In this document: in pieces, positions 24,588-27,884 of the stretch
Numbering within the stretch: the first letter of the stretch is position 1
How the letters are laid out: every line of letters begins with the position of its first letter
Assembly (NCBI RefSeq): GCF_938002845.1
Contig: NZ_CALKZP010000041.1
Coordinates: forward strand, 1 to 27,884
Direction of reading: 5' to 3'
DNA length: 27,884 bases
Source of the DNA: an uncultured Campylobacter sp.
GTDB lineage: Bacteria > Campylobacterota > Campylobacteria > Campylobacterales > Campylobacteraceae
Translations under genes and position numbers: made by a program
The notes under the pieces: model-generated
What the model saw: only the letters and a program-made list of their open reading frames with translations
Told to the model about the DNA's origin: nothing
Databases searched by the model: none

Positions 24588-25580
24588 CTATTCGTTTGAA
24601 GAAATTTCGCTTTCTATCGCGGAGTTGATTTTGGAATCTGCAAATTTAAGCGCCTGAAAGATCGCGTTTTTAACGGCTTTCGGGGTGCTTTTGCCATGGC
24701 TTATGATGACGCATTCTTTGACGCCTAAAAGCGGCGCACCGCCATATTCGTCATAATCCGTACTTTTTTTAATAATTTTAAAGACACGCTTCATCAAGAT
24801 GGAGCCTGCGATGGCGATAGGGGATTTTTTAGTTTCGTTTTTAATAAGTTTGCCGATAGCGCTTGCGACACCTTCGCTGGATTTTAGCATAATGTTGCCG
24901 ATAAATCCGTCGCACACGACCACGTCTACCGAGCCGTCAAAAATTTGATTGCCTTCGACATTACCGATAAAATTTTGCATCTTCTTAAGCATATGAAAGG
25001 TTTCTTTTGTTACCTCGTTGCCTTTACTATCCTCCTCGCCGTTGGATAATAAGCCGATGCGTGGTGCGTTTAAACCCATAATCTCCTTGGCATATGCTTC
25101 GCCCATAATCGCAAATTGAAACAAATTCTCAGGCTTACAATCCACATAAGCGCCCACATCTAGCACAAGCGTGCGACCGCCTATGGAATTTGGCATCAGC
25201 GTAGCAATCGCCGGGCGTAAGATACCTTTGAGTCTTCCTATGCGAAGCGTAGCAAGACTCATCGTAGCGCCGCTATGTCCTGCTGATACCACGGCTTTGC
25301 AAGTGCCGTCTTTTACTAGATCGACCGCTTTAAAGATGCTGCTCTCTTTGCGTTTGAGAGCGTCGGTTGCGCCCTCTTTCATCTCGAAAACTTCGCTTGC
25401 AGCTACGTAAGTGATATACTTCTCAAACCCATAACCTTGCGGGATAAAAGGCTTAATGCTAGCTTCATCGCCTACCAAAAATGCATTAAATTTACGCTCT
25501 CGCAGCGCATCTACGACTCCGTTTATTATCGGCTCGCAGCCGAAATCACCGCCCATCGCGTCTATAGCAACGGAAATCAT
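24588..25580 (-). CDS. plsX: Phosphate acyltransferase
   Basis: Makes acyl-phosphate from acyl-ACP, the substrate for PlsY at 18588-19331; cytoplasmic or peripheral to the membrane. The N-terminus SVAIDAMGGDFG is the family hallmark. Further blocks are VSAGHSGATM, LVLDVGAYVDCKPENL, LLSNGEEDSKGNE and the C-terminal YGGAPLLGVKECVIISHGKS. The 330 residues are the normal size. The Asp-Val-Gly-Ala segment has Y where many have N. The stop of rpmF is 4 bases upstream. Confidence 0.96.
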   Translation of the reverse strand: MISVAIDAMGGDFGCEPIINGVVDALRERKFNAFLVGDEASIKPFIPQGYGFEKYITYVAASEVFEMKEGATDALKRKESSIFKAVDLVKDGTCKAVVSAGHSGATMSLATLRIGRLKGILRPAIATLMPNSIGGRTLVLDVGAYVDCKPENLFQFAIMGEAYAKEIMGLNAPRIGLLSNGEEDSKGNEVTKETFHMLKKMQNFIGNVEGNQIFDGSVDVVVCDGFIGNIMLKSSEGVASAIGKLIKNETKKSPIAIAGSILMKRVFKIIKKSTDYDEYGGAPLLGVKECVIISHGKSTPKAVKNAIFQALKFADSKINSAIESEISSNE

Positions 25581-25584
25581 TGGA

Positions 25585-25731
25585 TTAATATTCGCCCGTA
25601 GTTTTGTTTATTCTATGCGGAATTTTCCAGCTTCCGTCTTTATCTTTGACGGGAATCGGAAGGGTCACTTTGTAGTGAGTGCGTCTTTTCGCCGCACGAG
25701 TTTTACTAACTCTTCGCTTTGGAACTGCCAT
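25585..25731 (-). CDS. rpmF: Ribosomal protein L32
   Basis: A 48-residue basic protein of the large ribosomal subunit, missed by a length cut-off. It reads MAVPKRRVSKTRAAKRRTHY and ends HRINKTTGEY. It lacks the CxxC zinc ribbon pairs of some L32 forms, so it is the zinc-independent type. The ribosome site GGAG precedes the ATG. It sits between yceD and plsX, the classical order. Confidence 0.95.
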   Translation of the reverse strand: MAVPKRRVSKTRAAKRRTHYKVTLPIPVKDKDGSWKIPHRINKTTGEY

Positions 25732-25749
25732 TTTTTCTCCTTTATAAAT

Positions 25750-26103
25750 TTAATTCTTGCATTCTTCGCAATAAAAATAGTCGCTTTTAAAAGCTTCCGT
25801 TTCGCTTCTTAAAATTTCATCCACATCAACTTCGGCACCGAAAAACTCCATCACGTCCAAGCTTTCGTGTTTTTCATCGTTAAAAACGCCTTCGCTTAGA
25901 AGCAAATTTACGCTCTCATTTACGTCAAGATCGAATTCTTTACCGCAACGATCGCAAATATATGGAATTTTACCCTTAATTTCGCCCTTGCACTCGATAA
26001 ACTTAGAGTCTTTTCGTTTTAAATTTCCGCTAAACTTAAGTCCGTCTCGGAAAATTTCAAACGGCACGGGCGCGGCGGAAATTTTAGCAAAAGCGATCTT
26101 CAC
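25750..26103 (-). CDS. YceD/DUF177 family protein
   Basis: A 117-residue protein of the DUF177 family, usually encoded directly upstream of rpmF, as here (18-base gap). It is linked to 23S rRNA accumulation in other bacteria. Two CxxC pairs are seen, C50/C53 (YICDRCGKEF) and C112/C115 (YCEECKN), which could hold one zinc; this is more cysteine than in many homologues. Start lies 9 bases after the ndk stop. Role here by family and context only. Confidence 0.8.
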   Translation of the reverse strand: MKIAFAKISAAPVPFEIFRDGLKFSGNLKRKDSKFIECKGEIKGKIPYICDRCGKEFDLDVNESVNLLLSEGVFNDEKHESLDVMEFFGAEVDVDEILRSETEAFKSDYFYCEECKN

Positions 26104-26112
26104 GCGGCACTC

Positions 26113-26526
26113 TTAGCAAATTTCTCTTTTTGCAAAGAAAAATGCGATCTCGGTTTTTGCGTTTTCTAGGCTGTCGCTGCCGTGAACAGCGTTAGCGTCG
26201 ATGCTGTCCGCAAAGTCCGCTCTGATCGTGCCTTTATCGGCTTTTTTCGGATCGGTAGCGCCCATTAGCGCGCGATTTTTAGCTACGGCATCATCGCCTT
26301 CAAGCACCATCACGACCACCGGGCCACTAGTCATAAATTCAATCAGATCCTTGTAAAAAGGGCGATCCTTGTGAATTTCATAAAATTTACCTGCATCTTC
26401 GGCGCTTAGGCATAGTTTTTTGGCCGCTGCAATTCTTAGTCCGTGGCTTTCGAAACGATCGATAATTTTGCCGATAACGCCCTTTTTAACGGCATCAGGC
26501 TTAATAATAGAAAGCGTTTGCTGCAT
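26113..26526 (-). CDS. ndk: Nucleoside diphosphate kinase
   Basis: Moves the gamma-phosphate between nucleoside tri- and diphosphates through a phospho-histidine, here H115 in NAVHGSDS. IIKPDAV (7-13) holds the conserved lysine K9, and the R101/N112 positions are in place. The 137-residue length is typical. AAGGAG lies before the ATG, and the gene has its own predicted promoter in the gap after fdxA. Confidence 0.97.
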   Translation of the reverse strand: MQQTLSIIKPDAVKKGVIGKIIDRFESHGLRIAAAKKLCLSAEDAGKFYEIHKDRPFYKDLIEFMTSGPVVVMVLEGDDAVAKNRALMGATDPKKADKGTIRADFADSIDANAVHGSDSLENAKTEIAFFFAKREIC

Positions 26527-26551
26527 ATAATCTCCTTAAAGTGAAAGGCGG

Positions 26552-26557
26552 ATTGTA
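26552..26557 (-). promoter_or_regulatory. Predicted -10 box for ndk
   Basis: TACAAT on the minus strand, 25 bases upstream of the ndk ATG, with T-rich sequence further up. This would let ndk-fabH be expressed separately from fdxA, which ends at a terminator just before. Confidence 0.45.
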
Positions 26558-26598
26558 TCGAAAAATAGGTTAAAATTTATTTAAGGATTGAATGAATT

Positions 26599-26628
26599 AA
26601 AATTCCGCGCATTTGATCGCGGAATTTT
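26599..26628 (-). terminator. Bidirectional hairpin terminator after fdxA
   Basis: AAAATTCCGCG (26599-26609) pairs exactly with CGCGGAATTTT (26618-26628) around an 8-base loop, 5 bases after the fdxA stop. The minus-strand copy ends in TTTT, so it fits a terminator for fdxA. Confidence 0.75.
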
Positions 26629-26633
26629 ATCTA

Positions 26634-26918
26634 CTAAGCAAGTACCGGAGTATCTCCGCTGCGTAGATCCGCGCCTATGGAATCCCTACTAGGTTGGCCC
26701 GCTACGATGTCGCTCCAGACGATACAGCCGTCGGTCGGACAGGCGCTGGCGCAAGCCGGCTCGTCGTTGTAACCCACGCACTCGACGCATTTATCCGCGT
26801 ATACGTAGTAGCTATCCTCGCCGCTTGGGTTGTCGCTATCGTCCACGATCGCATTTACCGGGCACTCGTCAATGCATGAGCCGCAGCTAATGCAAATATC
26901 GGTGATTTTTACAGCCAT
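26634..26918 (-). CDS. fdxA: 2[4Fe-4S] ferredoxin
   Basis: A 94-residue electron carrier. Ligands are C9, C12, C15, C19-P and C44-x2-C47-x8-C56-x3-C60-P; a ~30-residue tail follows. The start MAVKITD is chosen because GGAGAAAC lies directly before it; the open frame reaches further upstream (to 26999) but that part has no ribosome site and covers the regulatory region. It is divergent from ahpC across a Fur/PerR-like palindrome. In C. jejuni FdxA is reported to be iron-induced and to aid aerotolerance. It is similar to the fdxB product at 15945. Confidence 0.93.
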   Translation of the reverse strand: MAVKITDICISCGSCIDECPVNAIVDDSDNPSGEDSYYVYADKCVECVGYNDEPACASACPTDGCIVWSDIVAGQPSRDSIGADLRSGDTPVLA

Positions 26919-26973
26919 TGTTTCTCCTTTATCAAAAAATGCGAAGTAATGATAACATACTAAATTTAAAAAA

Positions 26974-26994
26974 TGATAAAATTTAATATTATCA
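26974..26994. promoter_or_regulatory. Fur/PerR-like operator between fdxA and ahpC
   Basis: A 21-base near-palindrome: TGATAA (26974-26979) and TTATCA (26989-26994) match exactly, and 18 of 20 non-central bases are symmetric. The inner 19 bases agree with the classical Fur box GATAATGATAATCATTATC at 13 positions by my hand count. A further TGATAA is at 26950-26955. It lies 56 bases from the fdxA start and 105 from ahpC, so it could serve either gene. Confidence 0.55.
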
Positions 26995-27058
26995 AACAAA
27001 TAAATTTTATTATATAAAAATTTTCATCAAATTTCAGCAAATCTAAAGTTTTAAAATG

Positions 27059-27064
27059 TATAAT
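27059..27064 (+). promoter_or_regulatory. Predicted -10 box for ahpC
   Basis: TATAAT preceded by TG, 35 bases before the ATG; AAGGAG at 27087-27092 is the ribosome site. The 26919-27098 gap otherwise holds AT-rich sequence and the Fur-like site. Confidence 0.6.
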
Positions 27065-27098
27065 CGCCATCATAAATTTTATTAACAAGGAGAAACAA

Positions 27099-27695
27099 AT
27101 GATAGTAACCAACAAAGCCGTTGATTTTACGGCAACTGCGGTTTTAGGCAACAACGAAATAGTTGAGGATTTCAACCTCTATAAAAATATCGGCGAAAAA
27201 GGCGCGGTCGTATTCTTTTATCCAAAAGATTTTACCTTCGTCTGCCCAAGTGAGATCATCGCATTCGATCACAGATATCAAGATTTCAAATCCAAGGGCA
27301 TCGAAGTTATCGGCGTTAGCTGCGATAGCGAGTTTACGCACCTTGCATGGAAAAATACTCCGGTAAACGCAGGCGGTATCGGCAAAGTGCAGTTCCCACT
27401 CGTCTCAGACATCACGAAGGACATCGCGCGCAGCTTCGACGTGCTGTTCGGCAATGCCGTAGCGCTTCGCGGCAGCTTCCTACTTGACAAAGATGGCACC
27501 GTCCGCCACGCCGTCATCAACGACCTACCGCTAGGTCGCAATATCGATGAGATGCTTCGCATGGTCGATACGATGCTATTTACGAACGAGCACGGCGAGG
27601 TTTGCCCTGCGGGTTGGCACAAAGGCGACGCAGGGATGAAAGCAGACCCTAAGGGCGTCGCGGATTATCTAGGCAAAAATGCGAGCAAACTATAA
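27099..27695 (+). CDS. ahpC: Alkyl hydroperoxide reductase / 2-Cys peroxiredoxin
   Basis: Reduces hydrogen peroxide, organic peroxides and peroxynitrite. The 198 residues have the peroxidatic C49 in FTFVCPSE and the resolving C169 in GEVCPAGW, so it is a typical 2-Cys enzyme that cycles through an intersubunit disulfide. A GGIG motif is at 92-95, while the C-terminal YF pair tied to overoxidation sensitivity is not evident. No ahpF is next to it, as in other Campylobacter, where thioredoxin is thought to supply electrons. It is divergent from fdxA and probably shares iron/peroxide control with it. Confidence 0.97.
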   Translation: MIVTNKAVDFTATAVLGNNEIVEDFNLYKNIGEKGAVVFFYPKDFTFVCPSEIIAFDHRYQDFKSKGIEVIGVSCDSEFTHLAWKNTPVNAGGIGKVQFPLVSDITKDIARSFDVLFGNAVALRGSFLLDKDGTVRHAVINDLPLGRNIDEMLRMVDTMLFTNEHGEVCPAGWHKGDAGMKADPKGVADYLGKNASKL

Positions 27696-27789
27696 GTTGT
27701 AAAATTCTTCGCGCGAGCGTATGAAGTTCTAACCGCGTAAGGTTTAAATTTAGCCTTGCATGGGCTGTTAAAGCTAGCAAAGCTTTCTA

Positions 27790-27828
27790 AATTCCGCTGC
27801 CAAAATTTTGAGTCGCGGCGGCGGAATT
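27790..27828 (+). terminator. Hairpin after ahpC, possible terminator
   Basis: AATTCCGCTGCC (27790-27801) pairs with GGCGGCGGAATT (27817-27828) with one U-G, loop of 15. It lies 95 bases past the stop and runs straight into the 9-bp repeat. No T-run follows, so it may work as an mRNA end stabiliser or be part of the repeat element. Confidence 0.45.
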
Positions 27829-27830
27829 CC

Positions 27831-27884
27831 AAAAATTCCAAAAATTCCAAAAATTCCAAAAATTCCAAAAATTCCAAAAATTCC
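27831..27884. repeat. 9-bp tandem repeat, six copies, cut by the window edge
   Basis: AAAAATTCC is repeated six times without a mismatch, preceded by GGAATTCC. It reaches the last base, so the true copy number is unknown. Because the unit is 9 bp, every frame stays open: on the minus strand it reads Glu-Phe-Leu repeats. No gene is supported there. Perfect copies suggest recent slippage or selection for length. Confidence 0.8.

Noticed and set aside
26919..26999. Longer fdxA start giving 27 more residues
   Set aside because: The extension has no ribosome site and overlaps the operator region; GGAG stands right before the shorter start, which matches ferredoxin length.
27665..27877. Minus-strand frame with Glu-Phe-Leu repeats
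   Set aside because: It is produced by the 9-bp repeat, starts with a repeated TTG, and runs antisense into the end of ahpC.
27831..27884. CRISPR-like array
   Set aside because: Nine-base units are directly adjacent with no spacers.

Overview
The window looks like chromosomal DNA from a Campylobacter, most likely one of the higher-GC, oral-type species (C. gracilis, showae, rectus group); the species is inference. Three things point there. Core genes resemble Campylobacter proteins and keep a gene order I recall from C. jejuni (ppx-fdxB-cosR-folB, and ahpC / fdxA-ndk-yceD-rpmF-plsX-fabH). Promoters are a TATAAT -10 box with no clear -35. Gaps are full of AAATTT/AAAATTTT words. There are no rRNA or tRNA genes, no CRISPR array, no insertion sequence and no recognisable prophage.

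Layout. 1-463: the tail of an ABC-type ATPase gene, then decayed sequence. 464-3256: proline synthesis (proB, proA), separated by a small secreted EF-hand protein gene that is broken by one extra T in a seven-T run. 3412-3445: a strong terminator. 3645-7792: a five-gene run of two tandem substrate-binding proteins, a permease, an ATPase and a trans-sulfuration PLP enzyme, suggesting uptake and use of cystine or another sulfur amino acid. 7793-8438: gene-free but rich in inverted repeats. 8439-11255 (minus): polA with an intact proofreading site. 11401-13240: a compact operon of a DUF2249 protein, a histidine-bearing polytopic membrane protein and a MIP18/DUF59 protein; its function is unknown. 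13316-14404: a WGR-like plus propeller-like protein.

14502-21629 (minus): ppx/gppA, a ferredoxin, a sensor kinase, cosR, folB, plsY and a HerA-like ATPase. CosR is described in C. jejuni as an orphan, atypical regulator. Here it has a canonical phospho-acceptor Asp and overlaps a kinase gene. 21724-22647 (plus): an MTHFR-like protein lacking the usual catalytic residues. 22648-23580: no intact gene, with traces of a decayed minus-strand frame. 23581-26918 (minus): the fatty acid/phospholipid block fabH, plsX, rpmF and yceD, then ndk and fdxA. 27099-27695 (plus): ahpC, divergent from fdxA across a Fur/PerR-like palindrome. The window ends inside a 9-bp tandem repeat.

The best leads for unusual biology are the DUF2249/membrane/MIP18 operon, the CosR-kinase pair, the frameshifted EF-hand gene and the MTHFR-like protein with altered active site.
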